Source: Mayamaea pseudoterrestris
Taxonomy: Eukaryota > Bacillariophyta > Bacillariophyceae > Sellaphorales > Sellaphoraceae
Length of the DNA: 64,000 nucleotides
Assembly (NCBI GenBank): GCA_027923505.1
Contig: BROI01000003.1
Coordinates: forward strand, 1,116,001-1,180,000
Direction of reading: 5' to 3'
Below are positions 30,765-43,468 of this stretch, in pieces (the stretch's first letter is position 1; each line of letters begins with the position of its first letter). The position numbers and the translations under genes were made by a program. Under the pieces are notes generated by a model. The model was not told the origin of the DNA. It was given only the letters and a program-made list of their open reading frames with translations, and searched no databases.

Positions 30765-33469
30765 TCATCTGTTCCCACCCTTACGGGGACATGCCTTATC
30801 GTATGCTTCAAAGAAATTGGTCTTGAACAAGGTGACTTCATCATCTGTCTTCAGTTTATTTTTAGACTTTAAAGATGTGATACAGAGAGACTTTACCGGC
30901 TCCCGGAGGCATTTTTTGCCGCCTCGCCCACACGGGCATCCACTTTTCCGAGAGAGCTGTCGATAGCAGGCATTTGCCAGGCGCTTGACCGCGCGGACAC
31001 GTTTTTTGGACGACTTCGGTCGTCGAGACGGGCCATTACTTGGTTGAATGGTCGCAGTTCTGACACTCCCGGCTGGCTGCCTACTCGGCCCACGGCTTAG
31101 AGAGTCAGGCTGTCGACTTGGTAATGCACTGGGGGCTACATTAGGTTTGGCGCTTGAGACAGCGGCGCTAGGCGTAACACTCGGCCAGGCACTGAGAGCA
31201 TTTTCACGTGGCTGGGCGCTTGGTATCTGGCTGGGCGGCCAACTTGGCAAAGCACTCGGAATTATGACCATAGCAACACTGGGAATAGCATTGGGAATCG
31301 CGCTTGGTAAAACGCTTGAGGCCAGGCTGGGTTGCGAGCTTGGCAGGAGACTAGGCGGTGTAGCTGGAGCAGCATTTGGATGGGTACTTGGGAGCAGGCT
31401 TGGCAGCACGCTTGGGGCCAGGCTGGATTGCAAACTTGGCATGGTGCTAGGCGGTGTAGCTGGAGCAGCATTGGGATGGGTACTTGGGAGCTGGCTTGGC
31501 AGCACGCTTGGGGCCAGGCTGGGTTGCAAGCTTGGCGTGGTGCTAGGCGGAGTAGCTGAAGCAGCATTGGGATGGGTACTTGGGAGCAGGCTTGGCAGCG
31601 CGCTTGGGGCTGGGCTGGGATGCAAGCTTGGCATGGTGCTGGGCGGAGTAGCTGGAGCAGCATTGGGATGGGTACTTGGGAGCAGGCTTGGCAGCGCGCT
31701 TGGGGCCAGGCTGGGATGCAAGCTTGGCGTGGCACTTGGCGGTGTGGCTGGAGCTGTGCTGGGTTGAATTATTGGGAGCAAGCTTGGCAGCGCGCTTGGG
31801 GCCAGGCTGGGATGCAAGCTTGGCGTGGCACTTGGCGGTGTGGCTGGAGCTGTGCTGGGTTGGGTACTTGGGCGCAAACTTGGCAGTGCGCTTGGAACCC
31901 CACTTGGTGAAACACTGGGACTTAAACTTGGCCGAGCACTTGGGGCTAGGCTGGGGTGCAAACTTGGCATGAAACTGGGTGGTGTGGCGGGGGCAGCGCT
32001 GGGTTCGGTGCTTGGAAATAAACTTGACAGAGCGCTTGGAACACCACTTGGCAAGAAGCTTGGAGGCACACTTGGCAGGTTGCTCGGGGCCATGCTAGGT
32101 TGCTTACTTGGTAAAGCACTGGGATAGGCGCTTGGAGGCAAACTTGGCGGAGCGCTGGGTGCAATCACTGGCTGTCTTGTCGGGGCCAGACTGTGTCCCA
32201 GGCTTGGTACGGCACTGGGCGTTCGCGTACTGCTTGGCGGAGTAACGGTAGGATTACTTGAAGGTAGCTTGCTAGGGGACGTGCTCGGCATACTGCTAGG
32301 CCTTCGCCTTGGGGTAGCACTCGGAATCCTTGACGGATGCTTTGATGGCATCCGACTTGGAGAAGATGATGGCTGAGCAGATGGCTGGCAATCAAATTCA
32401 ACAATAAAACCTCGTTTGATAGTCGCACAATCCCTGCCAGTCCAAATGCCGTCTGATTTGCGCTGGTCGACGCAATCGTCAACGAGGTTGGTGGGCTTTG
32501 CACCGCCATTCCAATTTTTGTAGACGTACTTTTCACCGTCGACCCATTCAAAATTGTTATTAACTCTCATGTCATTCAAACCAATCCACGAACCGAAACT
32601 ATCTGAAGCAATTTCAGCTTGAAATGCACTTCGCACGGCATTTTGCTCGGCTGCACTTTCCAGCGAGATCAAGTGACCAATTTCGTTGCAGTTAGTCATC
32701 TAGACAAAAGTCGATACCAGAAAGTAAGCAATCCGTTAGTAAATCAACGGCAGCCATGCTTGGTTCGCGCAATTACCGTACCTGTGCGCTTGCAACGACA
32801 GCTTCTGCCCACAAGATTCCATATGTATCGTAATTATAGTACTGGTATATATGTCCATTGACAAGGGCTGTGGCAGTTGGTGCAGGGATTGCACAATCGT
32901 ACTCCACCAAGATACCAACGTACTCTTCATTGCACTTGATATCGTTCCATTTGCCGCTTTTAATAGCTTGAATCTCGACACAGTCTTCAATCGGCGCGTT
33001 CTTTCCGCTTGGTTCACCTTGGCTCCATAGCTGATCCGCGGCGAGGGTGGATAGTGCTTGGCCATTACTCCATTGGTAGCTACCTTCAGTTTTGATGTCA
33101 TTTAAACCAATCCAAGCGTACCTGTCCTTGACAATTCCAGAGCTTACAATTGCGTCAAATTCCTGTTTGGTTGTCAAATCAGCAAGGTGCCCTGATACGC
33201 CACCACACTGCGAGTAATGCGCCAACATGATTAGTACAGTGAAACAACGAGTCGCAACTCGTTTCGTTTCATTCCTTACGTGTACCTACCGCCTTTGAAT
33301 TCGCCGCAAATGCTGCAGCAGCCGGTTGGCCGTCCTCTTGATTATATTTGTCCGTATCAATGAACCTGTAAATATGGCGGGCATAGGTGAATGTGTTCAC
33401 TTGCGTTTGGCAGAAACCGGGCGCGGCGAGCAGCACGATGAGGAAGCTTGCGAGCATTGTCTTCATCAA
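30765..33469 (-). CDS. Secreted double C-type lectin with Pro/Ser-rich repeat stalk
   Basis: Three exons on the minus strand: 33469-33290, 33207-32782 and 32699-30765 (846 aa), with two 82-bp GT-AG introns, both phase 0. A signal peptide covers residues 1-20. CTLD 1 runs from HIYRFIDTD to GILVEYDC and has GHLADL, WIGLND and WNDIKC; CTLD 2 runs from HIYQYYNYD to GFIVEFDC and has GHLISL, WIGLND and WTGRDC. Neither has a standard EPN/QPD calcium-sugar motif. From about residue 310 a stalk of PSxxPS repeats extends for over 400 residues and includes near-identical 32-aa units. The C-terminus is basic with several cysteines (NACYRQLSRKSGCPCGRGGKKC). The design is that of a wall-associated or extracellular carbohydrate-binding protein with a mucin-like, probably glycosylated spacer. 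Confidence 0.85.
31306..31900. repeat. Coding minisatellite, 96-bp unit
   Basis: The word GGCAGC(A/G)CGCTTGGGGC recurs at 31402, 31498, 31594, 31690, 31786 and, diverged, 31882: exactly 96 bp apart each time. The unit encodes 32 aa of the lectin stalk on the minus strand. Six to seven near-identical copies grade into more diverged PS repeats on both sides. Confidence 0.9.
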
Positions 33470-34040
33470 ACTTGACGGCTATTCGATAGTCACTTGCGTT
33501 CGAAGAAGGATTTTGAATGAAGCAAAACACTCTCGCTTGTGATCGACGCGCTGCTCACTGGATAGTTGCAGCTTCACGATATATTTTTGTCAATGTATCA
33601 ATTCCCAATGACGAATAAGTAAGCTTTCAAGAAGCATCTGCAACATACTGGGCATTTACCTGTCATTTTCTGACGATTTCAGACACGGTGACGCTTGCCA
33701 GCACGCGTGAAAGGAAATTGGCTCGGTAGTATGACGCCACTTGATGAGTAGTCCACCTTGTCCAAGACGTTTTCCGCCTCCCGCTTCGACCATAATGTGC
33801 CACGCGATGACTCACTGGAACAATGAATGGCGTTGTAAGCCTTTCTGTGGCGTCAGCAATCATGACGAGTCACACTTACTCCGGGCGGAAGGAGCAAGCA
33901 ACATCCCGGCAATGATCCAAGCGGTGCTCCATGTCACATGATTTAGAAAGGTATAGCAAACTGTACATTATATCCTGCTATTTCAAGTTAACATGTAAGA
34001 GACTGCTTGGATTACTGGTTGTATGTAAATTTCATTGCAG
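33470..34040. other. Intergenic, promoter of the lectin gene
   Basis: About 570 bp between the lectin start and the Copia element. No coding feature is supported. Confidence 0.4.
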
Positions 34041-34045
34041 GTGGT

Positions 34046-34582
34046 TGTTAGAACAAGCTTGCACAGCTGTGAGCTTGGTCGGGTTGTCGCAGCGGAATGA
34101 CTATCACTGACGCTACTCAATGAATCCGTTTGCGGGTGCCGTTCGGATCAAAGGAGGACTGGCCTGCTACAATGACTCTACTTGACGGTTGATAGGCTGT
34201 ATTCCTTGCAGACCAACCGTTTCCAGTCAGCTTGTCCGTCTCCGGCCAATTATGCGGCAATTGCAACAGTCTGGTTCGTGGCCGATGGATCGGTAGGGCC
34301 ACTGGGTACTTGCCTGTTGATATCCACGTTCCCGCTTCTTATTCAACTGGGAGTAATCCTAGATATATAGCTGTAGGCTTTATAGGCTTATTGTTTGGTA
34401 TAACAATAGGTCTATGGCATGCTTTTAGTTTAAAGGGTACAAAGAAAGATGAGCGAATCGGTGATCGGGTGCATCGGTCCCGAGGTCCAGCCAGTGGTGC
34501 CCGTTGACTGACGCGGCAAAGCCCTCATAACCGAATCACCAAAGGGTAGCTAAATTAGTGTGCTCCCAGACATGTTCCAACA
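34046..34582 (-). repeat. Copia-1 3' LTR
   Basis: 537 bp, begins TGTTAG and ends CCAACA on the plus strand. I see no difference from the other LTR at 42369-42905 in the stretches compared. Confidence 0.92.
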
Positions 34583-34695
34583 CCCTCCCCGGCTTTAAGC
34601 ATCATGAAGCCAAGAAAGGGCAGGTCTGGACATAGACTCCGTGCTGACGAACGAGATAACGTTGTGCGACAGGGTCGTCGTGAGCTACGGGAGCC

Positions 34696-36471
34696 TTACT
34701 TGAGGACGGTTGGCGGGCCGAAGTGTCCCATGGCACGTCGCGCATGGCGGGCATGAAGGACCCATCCGAGTGCTTTAGTGAGTTGATCGGCTGGATTGAT
34801 AACGCCGGGGATATGCGCGAGCTCGACAATGCGGCGGGCGCGCCATTCCTGGATTGCGAAGTACTGAACATCGATATGCCGAGAGCGAACGGTAGGACAA
34901 TTGCTATTGACCATGGCGATCGTGGCTTGATTATCCTCATAGAGCAGAGTAGGGCCAGGCGGCGGGAAACCAAGATCCTGTAGAACGGAGCGTAAGTACT
35001 TGGCGGTTTTGGCAGCGTGAACGGCAGCGATAAACTCGGCTTCTGTGGAAGACGTTGCAACAGTAGCTTGGAGTTTGGACTTGTAGGCAATAGCGCCGCC
35101 GGCGAAGTTGAACGAGTAACCAGTAACCGAGCGGCGGGTGGTGGACTCGGTTGCATGGGCGGCGTCGACAAAACCGACTAGTTCGAGGAGCCTCGAAGTA
35201 GGAAACGCGGGCAACAGGACTGAAACGGGATCGGCAGGTGGAACAGTGTGTGCCACAGCAGGAAGGTCAGCGCGAGGTGCAGGCCGCCAGTACATGATTC
35301 CCCAAGTTTTGGTGCCACGCAGATAGCGGCAGACGTTCTTCAATGCCGTAAAGTGTTCGCTCGCAGGATGACGGGTGAACCGGCTGAGGAAGGTAACAGC
35401 GTACCCAATGTCAGGACGGCATATGACGTAGGCGTAGGTAAGCTCGCCAAGCAACTGGCGGTAGGCAAATTTCGCGGTGTCCTCAATGAGCTTTGCGGCG
35501 GGCGTTCCTTCGGGCGGACCTGTCAACTTGTCTAATTTGGCGGCAACGTCCGCGGTTAACGGTACTGTCATAGTGCTGGACGAGGGTTCGGACCAACCAT
35601 GACTGTGGAATATCCTATCCAGGTAGGACTCGCAATGGAGTTTAATGAAGTCACGCGTTTGCATCACGTCCACACCGTTATAGCGGGTGACAATGCCGTA
35701 CCCAGGAATTTCGTCGCCAATCCCCTTGCTTTCCGTGGTGACGAATTCGTTGATGGCGCCAATCAGGATATCAGCGGTCTCGGAATGCTCTGATGCAACA
35801 GCAAAATCATCCACTTGGCGGCATATAATCACATCTTCGCCGTTGGTAGTACCGCGATATAGATTGCGCTTGTGGGTCGTCGATTTGTAGCCGAGTTTCG
35901 TAAGGATACCGACAATCATTCGTTCCCATAGGCGACCAGCCTCAGGGTGGCCTTGGAAAGCCTTGAGCACGGGAACCACGTGAGTCGCAGGATCAATATC
36001 TCGCCCATGGCGTTTGCGAAACCAGGAGCGATATGCGTCGTCTATGCGCAAGTAGCATTGCTCCGAAGGGCCTGGCGACTGTTGATACGCATTGGTGGTG
36101 TCCGCGATAGTGACCACGTAATTCTTGGCGGCTGCAAGGGCAAAGAAGAGGCGTTGGCATGGTAATTCAATACAGGATGCGTACGTTTCCGCAAATTGAC
36201 GCAGCCATGGGGCAGAGCGCTTGGATCCGTCGATGCATGAACGCGCTTTTCGCCGGCCGTCTTCCTTCACCATAAAGGACCAAACCACGCGTAGGACATT
36301 CGGGCGCTTCCCGTCTACTGGCATCGGAGTCGCCATCGGGAGGCCGAGGGTGCTGTCTTTGTAGTGTTGATCTAACTGCTTGTCGTGAGCCGCATCCCAT
36401 TCAGACCAGTTGGACAATCGTCGAAGGCTGGAGCGATTCAGTTTAGGCAGTCGCCGTTCCTCGTCGGTCAT
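34696..36471 (-). mobile_element. Copia-1 reverse transcriptase and RNase H part
   Basis: Contains the Ty1-type reverse transcriptase blocks (VVTIADTTNAYQQ, LKAFQGHPEAGRLWE, and an active-site variant ICRQVDDF) followed by the RNase H block with YEDNQATIAM and DVQYFAIQEW. Order and spacing fit the copia family. Confidence 0.85.
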
Positions 36472-36696
36472 AGTGGTAGATTGGAGACGATGAAGTGGGC
36501 GGAGGCGAGGCGCTTGTATTCTGTTGATTACGCGGTGCGTAGCGAGTAGTACTTCGTGAAGCTCACTATCTGCGGGAGCGCGCGCGAAGGCTGTCAGTGT
36601 AGGTTGATATGCCTGAGCGCTGTCCCCCTCCCCATCAACAGCAATAAGAGCGCTGATGCGGCGAATGTCCGCGAGGCGGAGATGGAGAGGCGTCGT

Positions 36697-39600
36697 TCAA
36701 AGAGAATGATCGGTAGACGCAATAGGGGCGAGGTCGAGAGTTACTTCGGAATGGAGAGCCGTGGCTGCAAGCGCAGCAATCTGGACGGCGATGTCGTCGG
36801 CAGTATACACAGGAGTGCCGTTGATGGCAGCAACGTAGGAGCCAACAAATTTCTTGCGAAAAGCAGGAAAGCTACGAAAGTGGGCGGTAGGCAGCGAGTG
36901 AAACTCCGACACGTAGGGCCGAGACAAGTACTCGCATTGTGCAAAGTCACACGCAATGGCGCCGTCGCGCAAGGCCATTGATATGGCGGTGGTATGGTAG
37001 AACATGTGGGGAGAAACGTCGAGGTCGAGAAGGGATTGCTCTAAGTCGGTAGGGGCCAGAGGGTGATTATCTGCCTGATCCTCGGCGTCATCGCGGATTG
37101 TATCGAGCCGTTGCGCATTGGGAGGCTTTAAGTGAAACGGCAAATCATTGAAAGACTCGTCAAACGAGACATGCTGGCAAGTCTTGATTTGCCCATTGGC
37201 AAGGTCCAGGTATAGGGCATTCTTGGTTGTCCGCGCGTATCCCAGGAAAACACCAGTCTTCGCTTCGTTGAGGGTTTTGGCGGAACGGCCATGACTAGGG
37301 AGGGCATACAGACGGCAGCCAAACGTCTTAAAATTGGACATGTCGGGTTGATGACCGACGCACAGTTCGAACGGCGTCTTGTGGTCATCCCCACGAGGCA
37401 TAGTGGCATTGAAGACGCGGAGGAAATGATGTAGAGCATAGGGCCAGTACTTTGGTTCAAGCCCGGCACCTATCAAGGAAGAGCGGACGCCGGCGGCGAT
37501 CGTGCGATGAGGACGTTCAACTGGGCCGTTCTGGTGCGACGAGTCGGGTGCGGTAGTCTCAACCGAGTAGCCGGCGGAGCCAAACAAGTCGACGAGAGCG
37601 GCGCAGCGGCCGAGTTCGCCGCCAAGGTCGAACCGAACGTAGCGATCGACGCCTTCGCCAGGATTGTGAGCAGCGAGGAATTCAGAAAGATACGCCAAGG
37701 GAGGCGCTTTGGTGCGAAAAGTACGAGCAAAAAGAGCTCCAGAGAAATGGTCTTCCACTAGGCAGTAGCACGTTTCACCGTTGACGCCAGTAAGATCGCG
37801 AACGCGCTCAGAGTTGGTGGACTTTTGTACCATGAAACCGAAATCAACCGAGAGCCCTTGAAATGGGACTGTGGCGCGTCGCGAATCACCATGACCGCGG
37901 GCGGCACGAGTGAGCTTCGCCTGTTGGCAGGTAGGACAGTTGTCCAGACTGTTGGTAAGCGGTAGACGCGGGACGCCGCGTACATGTTGATGAAGCTGGG
38001 ACATGCGCCGGTGATTGAGGTGAGCGCAGCGCTGGTGCCAGAGGACAGCTGTTTGGCGATGGGTCAAGTGATGGACGTGGTACTGGATCGGGTCGCCAAC
38101 AAGAGCGTGTAGACTGACGGGTGCAGGTGGCGCATCAATGACCGTGCAGAAGCCTTTGAACGCCGGGCAAGGACTCGTCCCACAGAGACATGGGCGCGCG
38201 CCAGAGACTTGATGGACGCAGAAATCCTCCAAGCGCGGTAGAGGTTGGAGATGCTCAAGAGCAGACGGACGCGTCCAGGGGCCGGTGTAGGTGAGGCCGC
38301 CGACAAGATCAAGCGTCAAAGAGATATCGGCAGTAGCACGGCGGAGGCAGGAAGTAAACTTGATGGTCGAGGACGATATGTCGTAGGACGTTACAGTGCT
38401 ATGGCCGCTGCAGTGGAAGTGCTTGGAGATGTGATGAGGCGATAAAATGGTGGCGGTGACTCCAGGCGTATGGTAGACCGGAATAAACTCGTGCGTAGGG
38501 CCAATTGTGGAATGACGCCAGGGTCGCTCTGTGGGTAGACGAGGCACCTTTGCGAAACCGATTCCGATGGCCTTATGTCGGGAGCCGTCTGCGACGACGA
38601 GGGTAGGACCATCAACGGTGCGGTAATTCCAGAGCAGATCTTTAGCCGGAGTGGTGGACAGTGATGCTCCAGCGTCCATGTGGCCGCGATCGGCCAGGCT
38701 GTCGCCATGAGTGGCGCGATGGATTTCATACACTTCATTTACCGTGCACTCGGGCATGCGGCGGCAGATGCGAGTGAACTCGTGTAGGCCGCGGTCCGCA
38801 GGCGAATGAGTAGCGGTGATGGACTCCAGGATGGCGTCGTCAGGAATGTTTTCCGCTTCCGAGGCAAGGAGAACTTGGTTCAGATGGTAGACAACATCAT
38901 CGGGATTGCCGTGGCCGTCGTCGGGATCCTCGTTCGGGGCGTGCGCCGCAAAGGCGGAACAATTTTCGGCATCTTGGGCATAGTCGACCATGGGGCAATC
39001 ATCGTCTGTGTAGCCTTCGTCGTCCATAATGCAGTCCAGGCCAATTGTTGTCAAGTCGAGGATCTCCATCTCGCATATCACTTGCTTGATCCGGGTCGCA
39101 TCGTTATGACGGGTCGCATCGTTATGACGCATAGGTGCGCGCTCGGCAGCCGCACATTGCGGGGCTGCACCGTCGCCGATGATGCCGGGAGGCGGTATAG
39201 GTGCGCAGGCGGCATTTGCCTCGGGCGTCGCGAACGGAACGGGCGACGGGGTAGGCGAAGAGCCAAAAGGGACCGGCTCATCATCAAGAAGGTCGGAAAG
39301 GGAATCTGGCGAATCCCGGAGGTCAATGGCGTCATCGATAGCGTCACTGGGTGGGGCCCTCCCCGAATCCAAGCCGAGGGAGGAAGAAGAAAGGGGTGGA
39401 GGCGCACAAACAGGCAGGGACGCCGGAGGTGGTTCAAAGGGTAGAGGATGGGACAAAAAATCCCCTTCGGAGGGTAGACCGGGACAGACGAGAGGCAAAC
39501 CAGGATCTCGTCCGGATTCTGTCCCGACAACGGCGGTAATATCAAAAACCCGTTCACATGCTGAGGGATGGTCGGCATGCCGGGCTACCGAAAATCCGTC

Positions 39601-39762
39601 GAGGCGGGAGCGGAAGCGGTAGGCGGGCGCGGTTGAGGCCAAAGGAGAGCATCCAACTTGCGGGTTAAGGTAGAGATAGACCCGGGAGAGCAGTCGCGGC
39701 AAAGGCGCACGACCAGAGGGCAATTGGCGGAGGCAAGGTGATCCTCGAGACACCAACCGCAA
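36697..39762 (-). mobile_element. Copia-1 protease and integrase part
   Basis: An N-terminal Pro-rich linker leads to a retropepsin-like site (MDAGASLS), then a GAG-pre-integrase zinc-binding block (HQRCAHLNHRRM...CPTCQQAK), an integrase core (SVDFGFM, SSHQNGPVERPHRT) and the post-core block ending in FLGYARTTK. This is the copia order with integrase ahead of reverse transcriptase. Confidence 0.85.
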
Positions 39763-39861
39763 GGGGAGAGCTGGCGGTCGCGATCAAGAGCATGAACAGT
39801 GTACTCACCAGTGGCTTCCAGGGCAGCGATGAGGGCAGCCGAATCAAGTGGAGGAGAGGTG

Positions 39862-42324
39862 TCACGAAGTCGTCGGCCGGAAGCGAACTTGATGAGCGTT
39901 GTAGACGCGGCCCGATCGAGTCGCGGGCGGAGGACTGGGAGGGAGCACAGGGCGAACAGAGGCCCGAGGAGTCGCAAACAGAGCGTCGCTAGTGTGAGAC
40001 TCACCGACGATATCACTCATGGTGTTGGTGAGGGCGGTAGATTGAAACTTCGATGGGAGGCAGCGGTCCCAAGGCGCGAAGCGAAGACAATTGAGGAGGT
40101 GCAGTCCATAGTGCTGATGATAGAAAGGGAGTAGGCCCGCGACGAACCCAGCCACGAAACCGCGGTCGGATAGAATGGTAAGGCCGAGAAGCTTCTTGTT
40201 AGCATAGCTTATCCACGCGTTCAGGTACGCGCTGACGGATTGTGTCGGGAGCTGGCGAGGAGCCTCCAGGAGTTCAGGGCGTTCGCGTAGACGACTGTTG
40301 GCCTCGACACCGAGCAGATACAGAGCATGATAGCCATTGGTGGCAGTCTCGACGCAACTGCGAAGCCGGACTGGGGTCTTATCGTTGTTCAGCCCAGTCT
40401 TGGGATTCTTGAGATACATGAGTAGGTGCGTTTGCCAAATGGTCTCGGTGTAGCCGTGCTGGTGGATATTCAAGTACTTGCCCCAAGCGCCAAGGTCATC
40501 GTCGACGATCATGGTATGAAGCGGAGGGATGAAGAAGCCGTGAGCCTGCCCAAAAAGGGCGAGGTGATTATACCAGAGTATAAGGGACGCCTCGACGGCG
40601 GCAGGCGTAGCGGGCGTAGGCGGTGGGAAGTAGACGGGCATGGAGCTGTTCTTTGCAAATTTGGCGAGCATCTCAGCAGACGCCAACCGACTGTGATCGG
40701 TAAGAGCGGCCATGGCCATGCGGCGATCCATAAGGGGAATGTGATAAGGAATCGGGTAGATGGGGATCGGATCCTTGGACGCAGACGCGGAGCAGAAAGC
40801 GAGCCAGTGCAGAAAGCGTTGCGTTTCTTCATCCAGGGTGAGATCCTCCGGGGACGGATACGTAATGTATTCCCAACTGGGGGATACATGGCGCTGCGGA
40901 GGATTGCGCTGACGCTCCTCGAGTACTTCTTCACGGGCGTAGGAGCGATGGACGTTGTCGGTACCGTACTGCGTGAGCGGGTCCCATAGGATCTGTCGCC
41001 CAGACGGGGCGGGTGATTCGTAGCGCTGGGTGTGCAACACCGGAGTTTGCCGGTTGCCGCGGCCAAGAAGGAACTTTGGTTCCTCAGTTGGAGAAGATCG
41101 CGACGGCGAGGACTGATAGAACGGAGAGGCAGAGGTGGCCACTTGCAGTGCTTTAAGGATGTCGCCGGACGGAAAGAGAAACTGGAACACACGATCCCCG
41201 TCTTGACCCGCGCGCGCGAGGGTACTGCACTGCGAAAGCTTCTTGAGAAGGCGAGTAGCATTAAATACGCCATACTGGTTCTTGGTCTCACTGTCAGCAA
41301 ACGCCAATGGTAGCGTTTTGGACGAGGCAAGCGAGTCGAAAATCGACAGAAGGCGATTCGCTTCGTCGGTGCCATCGATGTCGAGGAGGCCGATCAAAGC
41401 GACCAGCTGGTTGCGGATGCTGGGATAGAGATGGTTGGTGCGCCAATCGCGGCGGAACTGCCCCGATGCATCAAGTAAATCGTCTAGCCCGATTGTTTCG
41501 TAGGTGAGCGTGCGGAGCTGACTAGGATCGATGGCTGTATCGAAGAGGCGGAACCCGATCTCAGTGTTTGTCAAGTCAAAGACGGTTGATCGCTCGCTGC
41601 TCCCGGCGTCGCTGTCGGTGTAACCGTCGTCGCCGGGTTCGAGGGCAGAGTAGGTGCGGTCCGCACTGGCGGCAGTAGCACCGGCGGCGGCCTTGTTGAG
41701 AGCAAGCTGCTCGGCCATGGCTTGATCGTCCAGGGCGGCTTGAGCGGCAGCGGAGAGTTTCTTGGACCGTCTCTTGATTGCTTTCTTCGACGCCTTCGGT
41801 GGAATAGTGCCAGGAGTAGGTGTGATAGCTGCTGGAACGATCGTTGTCGTGGTGGGTGTTGCTGCGGTGGCAGGACTCGGACCAGCGGATGGCTGAGGCG
41901 GCGCGGGTTTAGGAGTGGCATCCACGGCCGCCGGCTGTTTCTTCGCCGCCTTGTTGCGTCCTGTCACTTGGATGAAAGCTTCGTCCGAGTCGGCAAGGAT
42001 AAAGGCTCGTATCGTCTCGAGCGTATTCCTGGTCTCGACAGCCGCTGCCTTGGCAGATTCCTTGGAGCTCACGGCGGCCGCATACTCCGTGGCTTTTCCG
42101 GCGAGCCGAGCTTGGAACGGATCAAACGTTTCAGCGAGCTTAGCGCGCATGGCTGCATCCGTTTCGAGATCCATGAACTGTTGGTACGACGCTGCCCTCT
42201 CGTGCAGGGCGTCTAGATCGGCCTTGATGGACGCTGTCGTTGCGATGGCGACCTCGGCTTTCTCTTCCGCTTCTCCTGCTCGCGCTAGGAGAGCCAAGTA
42301 CTTCGGATCATCCGGCGCACTCAT
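39862..42324 (-). mobile_element. Copia-1 gag part
   Basis: Long open frame next to the 5' LTR, with a coiled-coil-like Ala/Lys/Glu N-terminus (PKYLALLARAGEAEEKAE) and a Pro/Ala/Thr-rich linker, as expected for gag. No CCHC knuckle was found by eye. The start near 42324 lies just inside the LTR. Confidence 0.7.
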
Positions 42325-42368
42325 GGTAATGTTGGACACAGTGGTGTTGTAATTTGGGCTCGGTAACC

Positions 42369-42905
42369 TGTTAGAACAAGCTTGCACAGCTGTGAGCTTG
42401 GTCGGGTTGTCGCAGCGGAATGACTATCACTGACGCTACTCAATGAATCCGTTTGCGGGTGCCGTTCGGATCAAAGGAGGACTGGCCTGCTACAATGACT
42501 CTACTTGACGGTTGATAGGCTGTATTCCTTGCAGACCAACCGTTTCCAGTCAGCTTGTCCGTCTCCGGCCAATTATGCGGCAATTGCAACAGTCTGGTTC
42601 GTGGCCGATGGATCGGTAGGGCCACTGGGTACTTGCCTGTTGATATCCACGTTCCCGCTTCTTATTCAACTGGGAGTAATCCTAGATATATAGCTGTAGG
42701 CTTTATAGGCTTATTGTTTGGTATAACAATAGGTCTATGGCATGCTTTTAGTTTAAAGGGTACAAAGAAAGATGAGCGAATCGGTGATCGGGTGCATCGG
42801 TCCCGAGGTCCAGCCAGTGGTGCCCGTTGACTGACGCGGCAAAGCCCTCATAACCGAATCACCAAAGGGTAGCTAAATTAGTGTGCTCCCAGACATGTTC
42901 CAACA
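42369..42905 (-). repeat. Copia-1 5' LTR
   Basis: 537 bp, same sequence as 34046-34582 as far as I can see. Transcription of the element would start here and run leftwards. Confidence 0.92.
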
Positions 42906-42910
42906 GTGGT

Positions 42911-43468
42911 ACATTTGGGTTGTACAGGCCCTGGCATTAGCTAGATACATACTATTATACATCTGCTACTGTTTTGTTATATGGCTCAATGCACTTGTAA
43001 TTCTCAGCCACCAGTAGTCCGTCGTTCCGCCTCGTAAGGACTGTAGCCAATGTCTCCATGTATTGCGACCCAGTAGCTAAACATGACTGTATTTAGTCGG
43101 CGACTGCGCTTTTCAAATTAAGTCATGCTGCGACAACGGCGACGCTCCATCCATTGCGCGCCGCGGCACCATGACGAAACACGCCGCGTTCGCGACGTAC
43201 CATTCAATCAATCAATCAATCAATCAAAAAGAGTATCAAAAGCCTCTCCATTGCATTAGCAAAAATACAAGAATAGAGCAATTACAGAAATCGTATTGAT
43301 AACGAGCGCGCTCTATAGATAACAGCAGACAGGCAGTCGTTCCATTCGAATCGTTCCATTCAATTTCTTGCTGCAACAAACGCGAGACGAAGCATCAGCA
43401 AAGAGACAAACTATATACCGATAGTCAGTCCGAGACATTATTTTTAGCGTCTGCGTAATTTTGAAAGC
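42911..43468. other. Intergenic with (ATCA)n microsatellite
   Basis: About 560 bp upstream of the RGG-protein gene. A tetranucleotide run (TCAA)n lies at about 43205-43227. No gene is seen; the promoter of the next gene should lie here. Confidence 0.4.

Larger units (their letters stand above)
34046..42905 (-). mobile_element. Ty1/copia LTR retrotransposon, near complete, young (Copia-1)
   Basis: 8.86-kb element on the minus strand bounded by 537-bp direct LTRs (TG...CA ends) and a 5-bp target duplication GTGGT at 34041-34045 and 42906-42910. A purine-rich tract, read on the minus strand, touches the inner edge of the 3' LTR at about 34583-34590. The interior holds gag, then protease-integrase, then reverse transcriptase-RNase H, which is the copia order. 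It looks nearly whole, with about two discontinuities between long open frames, at least one of which may be the normal gag-pol arrangement. The LTRs appear identical, so insertion is recent. Confidence 0.92.

Noticed and set aside
31048-31767. Long plus-strand Gly/Leu-rich open frame opposite the lectin stalk
   Set aside because: It is the antisense reading of the in-frame 96-bp repeat; repeats keep several frames open by construction.
30765-32699. Pro/Ser-repeat protein as a stand-alone gene starting at the Met at 32699
   Set aside because: It would start in the middle of a C-type lectin domain with no signal peptide; splicing to the two upstream exons restores a full domain and a signal peptide.
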